Source: PHAA01 sp964584415 (GTDB taxonomy: Bacteria > Bacillota > Syntrophomonadia > Syntrophomonadales > Syntrophomonadaceae). Taken from it: 17,137 nt of DNA. A program made the position numbers and the translations under genes. The stretch covers positions 1-17,137 of the forward strand of contig CAZOZX010000040.1 in the NCBI GenBank assembly GCA_964584415.1, given 5' to 3'. This document shows, in pieces, positions 6,232 to 12,713 of this stretch. The notes under the pieces are model-generated. The model ran no database searches. It was not told where the DNA came from and saw only the letters and a program-made list of their open reading frames with translations. How positions within the stretch are numbered: position 1 is the stretch's first letter; each line of letters starts with the position of its first letter.

Positions 6232-7089
6232 CTATTCCTGGTGGAGTATAGCCATGGTATTACAGAAAACATCCTGGATTGCCCGCCCGGCTATGCAATC
6301 CCGGTCAACAATGCTTTGGCCTTCATTGACAGCCAGGATCGCTTCGGGATCGTAAGGAATATGGCCCACCAAAGGCAAATCCGCCTGCTGGCAGAACCAT
6401 TCTATTTCCTGGGTTTTTACCGGGTTGATATCGTATTTGTTGACGCAAACCGCGATCTTGGTCTGGAATTGCTGCGCTGTCTTGATGATGCGCTCCATAT
6501 CACTAATTCCTGACACGGATGGTTCGGAAACAATTAAAACCATATCCACCCCACTGAGCGAAGCAATGACCGGACACCCTATACCTGGAGACCCATCGAT
6601 AACAGCCAGATCAGTAAACAAAACTACGGATTTCATTTGTTTTTTTACCTCGGTAACCAGCATCCCCGAGGTGCCGCTGCCCATCTTAAGCTGGGCGGTA
6701 GAGAAAACGTGATCATTACGGTATAACATCAACTCCCCGGCTAAGGCCGGAATAAGCGATACCGCCTCGGTGGGGCAAATGGCTTCACAAACACCGCACC
6801 CCTCACAGGCAAAAAAGTCCACCTCATAGACATCCTTTATGGCTTCAAAATTACAGTTCTGCCGACACAGATCACACTGGATACATAAATCTTCATCAAT
6901 ATGTGCCTTGGCCATACCATAGTAATCTCTCCGTATGGGCTCAGACTCCTGTTTCATAACCAGGTGCAGGTTGGGTGCATCCACGTCGCAATCAGCATAG
7001 ACTCTGGCATTGGCTAGTTTAATGAAGGCACTGGCGATGGTGGTCTTACCTGTACCGCCCTTGCCGCTAAGGATTAATAGCTGCTTCAT
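6232..7089 (-). CDS. MinD/ParA-family ATPase with two 4Fe-4S ferredoxin motifs (second)
   Basis: 285 residues. Deviant Walker A SGKGGTGKTT is at 8-17, DCDVDAPN at 33-40, and a DGSPGIGCPV switch at 165-174. A ferredoxin insert lies in between, with two 4-Cys motifs, C69-x2-C72-x2-C75-x3-C79 and C95-x2-C98-x2-C101-x3-C105, the second followed by Pro. Proteins of this build pair up and accompany NifX/ORP-type proteins in anaerobes; they are thought to use ATP hydrolysis in metal-cluster assembly or delivery, but the reaction is not settled. The ATG at 7089 has GGAGGTG four bases upstream and overlaps the end of the preceding paralogue by 23 bases, indicating coupled translation and probably a heteromeric complex. 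Confidence 0.9.
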   Translation of the reverse strand: MKQLLILSGKGGTGKTTIASAFIKLANARVYADCDVDAPNLHLVMKQESEPIRRDYYGMAKAHIDEDLCIQCDLCRQNCNFEAIKDVYEVDFFACEGCGVCEAICPTEAVSLIPALAGELMLYRNDHVFSTAQLKMGSGTSGMLVTEVKKQMKSVVLFTDLAVIDGSPGIGCPVIASLSGVDMVLIVSEPSVSGISDMERIIKTAQQFQTKIAVCVNKYDINPVKTQEIEWFCQQADLPLVGHIPYDPEAILAVNEGQSIVDRDCIAGRAIQDVFCNTMAILHQE

Positions 7090-7918
7090 GGTGCACCTCC
7101 TCCATCACATTTTGCAGCAAGGTCTTGAATATGTCCCTCCAGCTTTCATCCTCCCGGGCCGCAATTAATGCATTGGAATTCATAATCCCCAGATCCTGAT
7201 CAAAAGGAATTTTACCCAAAACCTTGATCCCTTTTTGCCGGCAGAACTCCTCCGCCGGATCCCCCCCCGGCAAACACTTATTTAATACCACCCCGTGAGG
7301 TTTATTGAATATTTTGGCCAGTTCATATACCATCACCAAATTGTGTACTCCAAAAATGGTTGGTTCAGCTACAAAGATACAGTAGTCAGCATCCTTGATG
7401 CTTTCCATTACGATACAGGCACTCCCGGGAGGACAATCGATAAAAGCAGTCCCTGACGGGATATCATTCAAAAGTGCTTTTACCACCGGTATCCCGGAAG
7501 CCTCTCCGATATTAAGGATTCCGCTGATAACCTGTACATCTCCGGAAACGCCCCGCCTTATTTCGCCAACAACTTTGTCTTTTTCGGAAAAGGCATGCAC
7601 CGGGCATAGCAGGGCACAACCTCCGCAAGAGTGGCAGACTTCTTCAAAAATCAGCAGTTGATCGCGGATGTAAGCCAGGGCATTGAACTTACAAAAGTCA
7701 GTACATACCCGGCAGCCGTTACAGAGTTGCTGGTCTGCAACCGGAATCCGGATGGCTATCTTCTCGGCTGCGATATTGACAGGCTTAAAGAAAAGATGGC
7801 CGTTGGGCTCTTCTACATCACAGTCGATGTAGGCAGACTTTCCAGCAACAGCAGCCAGGCCCACGGATAAAAGTGTCTTGCCGGTGCCGCCCTTACCGCT
7901 TAGAACCGCGATTTTCAT
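7067..7918 (-). CDS. MinD/ParA-family ATPase with two 4Fe-4S ferredoxin motifs (first)
   Basis: 283 residues from ATG 7918, nine bases after GGGAG; a longer frame to 7939 lacks a ribosome-binding site. Walker A SGKGGTGKT is at 7-15, DCDVEEPNG at 32-40, and the DCPPGSAC switch at 161-168. The ferredoxin insert has C66-x2-C69-x2-C72-x3-C76 and C95-x2-C98-x2-C101-x3-C105. It is a diverged paralogue of the following gene, with the same domain order but different sequence, as in the paired ATPases of the Desulfovibrio ORP complex. Its start lies one base after the stop of the NifX-like gene upstream. The His pair near the C-terminus (VMEEVHHEAA) is not a family feature I know. Confidence 0.9.
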   Translation of the reverse strand: MKIAVLSGKGGTGKTLLSVGLAAVAGKSAYIDCDVEEPNGHLFFKPVNIAAEKIAIRIPVADQQLCNGCRVCTDFCKFNALAYIRDQLLIFEEVCHSCGGCALLCPVHAFSEKDKVVGEIRRGVSGDVQVISGILNIGEASGIPVVKALLNDIPSGTAFIDCPPGSACIVMESIKDADYCIFVAEPTIFGVHNLVMVYELAKIFNKPHGVVLNKCLPGGDPAEEFCRQKGIKVLGKIPFDQDLGIMNSNALIAAREDESWRDIFKTLLQNVMEEVHHEAAINP

Positions 7919-7919
7919 C

Positions 7920-8288
7920 CTATTGATCTCCCTTTCCATGAAAACCGGGATGAATATTTTCCAAGATCTCTAGTTTGCCTTCTTTATAAGCGTTGATATT
8001 TTCCGTTATGGAATCGCCGTTGGTTTTATACATCTTTATCCCGGCAGCCTGGATTACCTCGGCGGCATTTTCGCCGCACCTGGGTGTCAGGACCACACCA
8101 ACCCCGCTGTCGACCACGGTCTGGGCAGCCTTGATTCCGGCACCCCCCTGGCTGGATGCACCGCTATTGTTAATAATAGATTTGTTTCCGCTTTCAGTAT
8201 CATAAACGAGGAAATATGGTGCCCGGCCAAAAGATATGCATACCTTATCTTCTAAAGTCTGGTCGTCAACAGGAATAGCAATGATCAT
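7920..8288 (-). CDS. NifX/orange-protein-like protein (dinitrogenase Fe-Mo cofactor family)
   Basis: 122 residues from ATG 8288 (GGAGG with seven-base spacing). The longer frame to 8357 overlaps DUF134 and has no start signal. Family features are MIIAIPVDDQ at the start, CISFGRAPYFLVYD at about 17-30, SSQGGAGIKAAQTVVDSGVGVVLTPRCGENA at about 45-75 and the C-terminal KEGKLEIL. It likely binds a metal-sulfur cluster for the ATPases encoded just downstream. It overlaps the DUF134 stop by four bases (ATGA), so the regulator and this protein are made in step. Compared with the other NifX-like protein it lacks the His/Cys tail but has Cys17 and Cys71. Confidence 0.88.
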   Translation of the reverse strand: MIIAIPVDDQTLEDKVCISFGRAPYFLVYDTESGNKSIINNSGASSQGGAGIKAAQTVVDSGVGVVLTPRCGENAAEVIQAAGIKMYKTNGDSITENINAYKEGKLEILENIHPGFHGKGDQ

Positions 8289-8680
8289 TTCCGGTCCTCC
8301 TTCTGGTCCAAAATATTTCTGACTAAGTCTTTCCGCCTGTACCGGTGACGCAGGCACCCTCCACAGTCACATTCTTCCTCCGAGCCGTCACATAACTGGT
8401 AGTCCCCGCCTTCAATCTTTAATGCTTTTCCATTTACCAGAGAGTCAGCCAGCTTTTGCCGGGCATCGTTATACATTCGCTGAACGGAAGTGCGGGCAAT
8501 ATTCATCCTATCGGCACACTTCTCTTGGGTAAAACCCTCCAGGTCAATTAGTCTTATAGTCTCGTATTCTTCCACTGACATAACCACGCAGTATTCCTGA
8601 TTAAAATTTTTGTTTAGCGGACCAAACCGGTCGCTTCCCGGCATGCAGCAGACTTTTCTCCACTTTCTGGGTCTTGACAT
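8285..8680 (-). CDS. DUF134 (UPF0251) family probable DNA-binding protein
   Basis: 131 residues. It starts MSRPRKWRKVCCMPGSDRFGP, the DUF134 signature. A helix-turn-helix similar to sigma region 4 follows at about 37-82 (EEYETIRLIDLEGFTQEKCADRMNIARTSVQRMYNDARQKL), then a Cys-rich C-terminus with Cys97, 104, 106 and 109. Eight cysteines in all suggest a bound metal or Fe-S cluster that could serve as a sensor. DUF134 genes commonly travel with NifX/ORP-type and MinD-type genes, so this is the best local candidate for regulator of the operon; that it binds the palindromes at 9378 and 9416 is my inference. ATG 8680 is preceded by AGAGGAG; the stop overlaps the next start (ATGA). Confidence 0.88.
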   Translation of the reverse strand: MSRPRKWRKVCCMPGSDRFGPLNKNFNQEYCVVMSVEEYETIRLIDLEGFTQEKCADRMNIARTSVQRMYNDARQKLADSLVNGKALKIEGGDYQLCDGSEEECDCGGCLRHRYRRKDLVRNILDQKEDRK

Positions 8681-8725
8681 AATCCATATCTCCTCTTTTT
8701 CGATTGAAAAACCAGAACGAGAGAA

Positions 8726-9109
8726 TCACTGGCCTTCCCCAGCCATACCCTCTATTTGCTTGTTTAGTGCTTCCAACCTACTTTCCAGGCGTTGCTTTTC
8801 TTCATGCAGAAGATTTTCTTCTGTCCCGCCGCGACCACTCAAATGCCGGCGCAATCCTCGCATACATCCATAACCCAATCCCATTCCCAGCAACATTCCG
8901 CAACCCAGTCCTCTTCCTAGTCGCCTGCCTGCGCTCCAACCAAAACCTGGACCCATTCCAAATCCGGGGCCAAAACCTATTCCGCGCCTTAGACCCCATC
9001 CAAACCGGGCGCCATTCCGGAGTGCATTGACTCCTGCAGCACACATTCCTAAACCTCTTCCCGTCATGGGACCCTGTCCAAACGGTCCTGTTCTATCTCT
9101 TCCCGGCAT
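8726..9109 (-). CDS. Gly-rich DUF5320-like protein with C-terminal coiled coil
   Basis: 127 residues. The N-terminus MPGRDRTGPFGQGPMTGRG is the pattern of DUF5320-type proteins. A Gly/Arg/aromatic-rich middle follows, with short GFGPGFGMGPGFGW repeats (about 45-58) and single cysteines at 23, 70 and 82. The end is a helical, probably coiled-coil, segment (about 96-121, NLLHEEKQRLESRLEALNKQIEG). The function is unknown; such proteins accompany NifX/ORP and DUF134 genes in anaerobes. The Gly-rich part has no clear signal peptide. ATG 9109 follows AGGAGAG with six-base spacing, and the gene is 24 bases downstream of the other Gly-rich gene. Confidence 0.82.
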   Translation of the reverse strand: MPGRDRTGPFGQGPMTGRGLGMCAAGVNALRNGARFGWGLRRGIGFGPGFGMGPGFGWSAGRRLGRGLGCGMLLGMGLGYGCMRGLRRHLSGRGGTEENLLHEEKQRLESRLEALNKQIEGMAGEGQ

Positions 9110-9133
9110 GCTTATCTCTCCTTTCGATCCTGG

Positions 9134-9355
9134 TTAGGGCCTGATCATAGTCGAGCCACATTGGGGGCACTTCTCTGTACTGCATGGTGTCCAGGCTTTT
9201 TGGGGTACCTTGTTGCCACAACTGGGACATTCACAAAAATTAAGCTGGCTAGGATTTGCCCGCCTTCCATTACCCCCTCTGCTCATTCTGGACCGGCATC
9301 CACCTCCACCGCCTGAGCCTTTGCCATCCGGGCCCGTTCCATCTCCTCGCGGCAT
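9134..9355 (-). CDS. Small Gly-rich zinc-ribbon protein, first gene of the ORP-like operon
   Basis: 73 residues. It starts MPRGDGTGPDGKGSGGGGG, sharing the MPxxDxTGPxGxG opening with the next gene. The rest is a zinc ribbon with CPSC (43-46) and CPQC (63-66), plus Cys20, Cys41 and Cys58. The start is set by a near-perfect AAGGAGGTGA at ideal spacing from ATG 9355. It is the first gene after the operon promoter. I know of similar small proteins in anaerobe NifX/DUF134 neighbourhoods but no tested function; a role in holding metal or protecting a cluster is a guess from the cysteines. Confidence 0.8.
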   Translation of the reverse strand: MPRGDGTGPDGKGSGGGGGCRSRMSRGGNGRRANPSQLNFCECPSCGNKVPQKAWTPCSTEKCPQCGSTMIRP

Positions 9356-9377
9356 GATGTCACCTCCTTTTGGTTTT

Positions 9378-9389
9378 TGACATATGTCA
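9378..9389. promoter_or_regulatory. Perfect palindrome TGACATATGTCA, candidate operator
   Basis: A 12-base perfect palindrome lying just downstream of the -10 box of the ORP-like operon promoter, at about +5 to +16 of the predicted transcript. A near copy sits at 9416-9428. The position suits a repressor site. Confidence 0.55.
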
Positions 9390-9400
9390 TTTACGATTGA

Positions 9401-9429
9401 AGTATAAAATTATTATGAGCATATGTCAA
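9401..9429 (-). promoter_or_regulatory. Strong sigma-A promoter of the ORP-like operon
   Basis: Minus strand: -35 TTGACA (9429-9424), 17-base spacer, -10 TATACT (9406-9401), 46 bases before the first gene. Unlike the Desulfovibrio ORP operons, which use sigma-54, this has a vegetative-type promoter. Confidence 0.8.
9416..9428. promoter_or_regulatory. Second candidate operator TGAGCATATGTCA over the -35 box
   Basis: It matches the palindrome at 9378-9389 except for one inserted G, and overlaps the -35 hexamer. Centres of the two copies are about 38-39 bases apart. Confidence 0.5.
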
Positions 9430-9448
9430 TAATTATTATGGGTAAGGC

Positions 9449-9489
9449 CAAAAAAAATAACCGGCTAATGTATAAACATTGCCGATTAT
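9449..9489 (-). terminator. Rho-independent terminator after the fusA - small gene unit
   Basis: On the minus strand a stem of 13 base pairs (ATAA, CGGC and AATGT blocks with their partners, one bulge and one mismatch, four-base loop; 9489-9457) is followed at once by eight T. It separates the fusA unit from the ORP-like operon promoter. Confidence 0.78.
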
Positions 9490-9533
9490 ATTTGTTTTTA
9501 TTATTTATTTTGGGACGATGGGCTCATCCATCT

Positions 9534-9755
9534 TTATAACCGTTCTATAAGTTTCTTGCCTCTCGCCTCTAATTCCGCTATTTTTTCATAAACTTTTTTT
9601 AACTGGGCCTTCTGTTGTTCGATGAACAGTTCATCCACGCCCTCGCGTTCATAGTCCTCGATGGTCTTGATAATAACCGCGGCATGGAACTCCTTAAGCC
9701 CAGCTATTTTTTTGGCAATATCTCTTAGAGCATCCAGGATAAATTCGTCATTCAT
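9534..9755 (-). CDS. Small helical protein of unknown function downstream of fusA
   Basis: 73 residues from ATG 9755, eight bases after GGGGG; a GTG at 9764 is a longer alternative. The protein is predicted to be all helical: MNDEFILDALRDIAKKIAGL, then a second helix with EDYEREGVDELF, and a Lys/Glu-rich coiled-coil-like C-terminus (QKAQLKKVYEKIAELEARGKKLIERL). There is no cysteine, signal peptide or membrane segment. I do not recognise the family. It starts 35 bases after the fusA stop with no terminator between, and a strong terminator follows it, so it is probably expressed with fusA. Confidence 0.65.
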   Translation of the reverse strand: MNDEFILDALRDIAKKIAGLKEFHAAVIIKTIEDYEREGVDELFIEQQKAQLKKVYEKIAELEARGKKLIERL

Positions 9756-9790
9756 TTGCAACACCCCCGTCTGCCATCAAAAATATCTAA

Positions 9791-11809
9791 TTAGGATGCC
9801 ATGGGCCTCTCCTCATAATGAGAAAACTCCATTGAGAACCCGGCTCTTCCCTGGGTGCTCGACCTCAGAACAGTTGAATAGCCGAACATTTCCGCCAGGG
9901 GCACATAACCGCGGATAATCTGGGTACTGTTTTGCATCTCCATGGAATCCAACTTGCCGCGGCGGTTGCTGATGTTGTTAATAATATTCCCGGTAAATTC
10001 CTCCGGAGAAGTAACCTCAAGGCGCATCACCGGTTCCATCAAGCGCGGTCCGGCTTTCTTCAAGCATTCCCGGGTTGCCATCATGGCAGCAGTCCGGAAG
10101 GCCATCTCGGAAGAGTCCACCTCGTGGAAGGAACCGTCCAGCAGGGTGGCCTTGACATCAACCACGGGATAACCCTTAAGTACGCCCTCTTCCAGGGCTT
10201 GTTTAACCCCGGCTTCAATGGCGGGTATATATTCCCTGGGAATTACCCCACCCACGATTTTATTAACGAACTCAAAGCCTTCACCCGGCTCCAGCTTCAA
10301 TACCAGATGAGCAAACTGGCCCTTGCCGCCAGTCTGTTTGACATAACGGGTAACATGCTCAGCTTCCTTGGTGATAGTTTCTTTATAGGCAACTTCGGGC
10401 TGACCGATATTTATCCCCACATGGAACTCCTTGGCCAGACGTTCGGTTATTACTTCAAGATGGAGTTCACCCATCCCCGCCAGCAGGGTTTGCCCGGTTT
10501 CCTTGTTATAGATCATTTTGAAGGTAGGGTCCTCGGCCGATATCTTGGCCAGGGCCTCGGCTATCTTACTCTGGTCGGCCTGGGTCTTGGGCTCCACCGC
10601 AATCTGTATTACTGGTTCAGGGAAATCAATCGATTCAAGCAGAACCGGCGTGGTTTCATCACAAATGGAATCCCCGGTGCCAACATCCTTCAAACCTATA
10701 AACGCTGCAATATCGCCGGCTTTGATCTCTTCAATTTCTTCGCGGTGGTTGGCGTGCATTTTTACCAGCCGCCCCACTCTCTCTTTTTTCCCCTTGGTGC
10801 TGTTATAAACATATGAACCAGCCTTGACAGAACCGGAGTAAACCCTGGTGAAAGCCAATTTGCCCACATGCCGGTCACTTACAATCTTGAAAATCAGGGC
10901 TGAAAAGATATCGTCCTCCGGGCTAATTTCAATGTGTTCACCGCTGTCCAGATCCAGAGCTTTGGTGGTTCCCTTTTCTAGTGGTGAAGGCAGGTAGTTT
11001 ACTACCGTATCCAGCAAAGTCTGAACCCCGATGTTACGATAGGAACTGCCGCATATTACCGGCACCATGGTAGCTTCAACTACATTTTCGCGAATGGCCT
11101 GCATCAATAACTGATCGTCAATGGGCTGGTTATTATAATACAAGTCCAAGAGTACTTCACTGGTCTCGGCCAGCTTTTCCACCAGTTCCAAACGCCATTT
11201 TTGAGCTTCTTCAAGGTATTGATCCGGAATCTCGGTTTCCTTGACATCGTTACCCAGGCTGCCGGCAAAGGTCTGGTAGTTCATCTTAATCAGATCGATG
11301 ATCCCGGTAAAATTCTCGTCTTCAAACACAGGCAGGGTCAGCACCAGAGGATTACCGCCCAGGCGCTTTTTAATCTGCTCAATTACCCGGTGGAAATCGG
11401 CCCCGATAGCATCCATTTTATTGACATAAGCGATGCGCGGTACCCGGTATTTATCGGCCTGGCGCCAGACTGTTTCCGATTGGGGCTCCACCCCGCCCTT
11501 GGCGCAGAAGATGACCACGGCGCCATCCAAAATACGCAGGCTTCTTTCTACCTCGGCAGTAAAATCAACGTGCCCGGGTGTGTCGATAATGTTAATACTG
11601 ATACCTTTCCAAACACACTTGGTGGCAGCGGAAGTTACGGTTATCCCGCGTTCCTTTTCCACATCGAGGTAATCCATAACACTGGCCCCATCGTGGGTTT
11701 CACCGATTTTATGGGTTAAACCAGTATAATATAATATCCGCTCGGTAGTGGTAGTTTTTCCGGCATCGATATGAGCGATTATACCAATATTCCTTAGGTT
11801 GTTGAGCAT
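9791..11809 (-). CDS. fusA: Translation elongation factor G (probably a second, non-str-operon EF-G)
   Basis: 672 residues from ATG 11809; the longer frame to 11845 would place the AAGGAGAGG site inside the gene. All GTPase motifs are present: AHIDAGKTTTTE (G1), GITVTSAAT (G2), DTPGHVDF (G3), VNKMD (G4) and CGSS (G5), followed by the EF-G domains II-V with GMGELHLE and the C-terminal PLAEMFGYSTVLRSSTQGRAGFSMEFSHYE. It drives ribosome translocation, or in some paralogues ribosome recycling. It is slightly shorter than a typical EF-G, and it replaces canonical NKMDRTGADF by NKMDAIGADF and has RRGKLDSMEMQ where canonical EF-G has RRGQIEGM. It is not next to rpsL, rpsG or tuf, so I suspect an EF-G2-type paralogue. 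It has its own promoter and structured leader, and is followed by a small helical gene. Confidence 0.9.
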   Translation of the reverse strand: MLNNLRNIGIIAHIDAGKTTTTERILYYTGLTHKIGETHDGASVMDYLDVEKERGITVTSAATKCVWKGISINIIDTPGHVDFTAEVERSLRILDGAVVIFCAKGGVEPQSETVWRQADKYRVPRIAYVNKMDAIGADFHRVIEQIKKRLGGNPLVLTLPVFEDENFTGIIDLIKMNYQTFAGSLGNDVKETEIPDQYLEEAQKWRLELVEKLAETSEVLLDLYYNNQPIDDQLLMQAIRENVVEATMVPVICGSSYRNIGVQTLLDTVVNYLPSPLEKGTTKALDLDSGEHIEISPEDDIFSALIFKIVSDRHVGKLAFTRVYSGSVKAGSYVYNSTKGKKERVGRLVKMHANHREEIEEIKAGDIAAFIGLKDVGTGDSICDETTPVLLESIDFPEPVIQIAVEPKTQADQSKIAEALAKISAEDPTFKMIYNKETGQTLLAGMGELHLEVITERLAKEFHVGINIGQPEVAYKETITKEAEHVTRYVKQTGGKGQFAHLVLKLEPGEGFEFVNKIVGGVIPREYIPAIEAGVKQALEEGVLKGYPVVDVKATLLDGSFHEVDSSEMAFRTAAMMATRECLKKAGPRLMEPVMRLEVTSPEEFTGNIINNISNRRGKLDSMEMQNSTQIIRGYVPLAEMFGYSTVLRSSTQGRAGFSMEFSHYEERPMAS

Positions 11810-11843
11810 AACAAGTATTTCCTCTCCTTCTGTCAAAAAAGCC

Positions 11844-11877
11844 AAAAATTTAACGGCATTACTAGATCGTAGTGCCG
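11844..11877 (-). terminator. Terminator-like hairpin in the fusA leader
   Basis: Minus strand: a 9-bp stem CGGCACTAC / GTAATGCCG (11877-11869 with 11862-11854, one G-T pair), a six-base loop, then TTAAATTTTT. It lies downstream of the fusA promoter and 45 bases before the start codon. It can end transcripts from the isochorismatase gene, or act as an attenuator for fusA. Confidence 0.6.
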
Positions 11878-11894
11878 CATAAGGTACGGGTCAT
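11862..11894 (-). CDS. Possible 10-codon leader peptide of fusA
   Basis: A tiny open frame MTRTLCGTTI starts at ATG 11894, preceded at short spacing by GGAAG, and stops with TAG inside the loop/3' arm of the leader hairpin. Its placement resembles leader peptides of translation-controlled attenuators, but the ribosome-binding site is poor and the frame is very short. Confidence 0.25.
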   Translation of the reverse strand: MTRTLCGTTI

Positions 11895-11935
11895 AGTCTT
11901 CCAACAAATTCACGGACGTATGCGCCCAAGGCATA

Positions 11936-11964
11936 ATTTTATTACCTTTTGCTTAATCTGTCAA
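11936..11964 (-). promoter_or_regulatory. Strong sigma-A promoter of fusA
   Basis: Minus strand: -35 TTGACA (11964-11959), 17-base spacer, -10 TAAAAT (11941-11936), directly after the stop codon of the isochorismatase-family gene. It predicts a leader of about 120 bases. Confidence 0.72.
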
Positions 11965-11969
11965 GACGC

Positions 11970-12518
11970 CTATTTCAGTAAAGGCGATATTACTTTGAAA
12001 TCGGGGGTGCCCGCCACTCCAATTAAATCAAATAAAATGGTTTCGGTGTTGGTAACAATCGTTCCTAACCCTCTCATCAGTTCCAACCCATTGAGGTAAT
12101 TGTCCTTGAAGCGCGAACAAATGGCATCCTTCACCGTCTGAACATTATAGCCGGCTGCCACCAGGTCCCGGGCGGTTTGAAACACACAAACATGGGTTTC
12201 ACTGCCGGTTAGCAGGACGGTTTTACGATTGGTTGCTTCCAGCGCATCCTTAATATCATCGAATGCTGAGAATTTAATCTTCTCGACCAGCGTATATTCT
12301 CCCAGGTTGGTTTTTACTTCCTCTACCGTGCTGCCCAGACCACGCGGATATTGCTCGGTAACTATAACCGGGATACCCATCTGTTTCGCCGCTGTCAGCA
12401 GCAGCTTGGTGTTACTGTATACCTGTTCGCGGTGTCTCATAGCCGCCATCAGTTTTTCCTGTAAATCAACAATAACTAAAACAGTATCGTCCCGGTTAAT
12501 TTTATAGCTGTTAGCCAT
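11970..12518 (-). CDS. Isochorismatase-family cysteine hydrolase
   Basis: 182 residues, normal for the family. The catalytic triad is recognisable: Asp18 in LVIVDLQ, Lys80 in LVEKIKFSAF, and Cys111 in GSETHVCVFQTA, with the usual cis-peptide-type GSETHVC loop. Members hydrolyse isochorismate, nicotinamide or other amides and N-carbamoyl compounds; the substrate here cannot be read from sequence. No pathway genes are adjacent. The ATG at 12518 follows GGAGG. The gene is divergent from the capA-like gene. fusA downstream has its own promoter immediately after this stop codon, so coupling is limited. Confidence 0.88.
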   Translation of the reverse strand: MANSYKINRDDTVLVIVDLQEKLMAAMRHREQVYSNTKLLLTAAKQMGIPVIVTEQYPRGLGSTVEEVKTNLGEYTLVEKIKFSAFDDIKDALEATNRKTVLLTGSETHVCVFQTARDLVAAGYNVQTVKDAICSRFKDNYLNGLELMRGLGTIVTNTETILFDLIGVAGTPDFKVISPLLK

Positions 12519-12625
12519 TTTCCTGCCTCCAATCCGTAATATATGGGATTTTTGTAAAACGGTTATAATTCATTTTATCCAACCCGACCAGCCGGGGCAA
12601 GCTCATTCCTCCTGCCATCGCCCCT

Positions 12626-12655
12626 TTTCCATACTGGCTTGATATACGATATAAT
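12626..12655 (+). promoter_or_regulatory. Possible promoter of the capA-like gene
   Basis: TTTCCA (12626-12631), 18-base spacer, TATAAT (12650-12655), about 58 bases upstream of the TTG start. The -10 box is perfect and the -35 box weak. Confidence 0.42.
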
Positions 12656-12713
12656 AGGACCCACATACTCTCATCTAATGCTTGGACATATAGCATTGTC
12701 AGGAGGACCTTTG

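Noticed and set aside
8610..9030. Plus-strand frames opposite the Gly-rich genes
   Set aside because: They arise from the biased Gly-rich coding strand; the minus-strand proteins have good start signals and known family motifs.
9932..10816. Plus-strand open frame of 294 codons
   Set aside because: It lies fully antisense within fusA, has no ribosome-binding site, and its sequence has no recognisable domain; the EF-G reading is unambiguous.
11201..11719. Plus-strand open frame of 172 codons
   Set aside because: Antisense shadow of the EF-G GTPase domain.
12511..12696. Minus-strand frame of 61 codons upstream of the isochorismatase gene
   Set aside because: No ribosome-binding site, overlaps the isochorismatase start and the capA promoter region, no recognisable motif.
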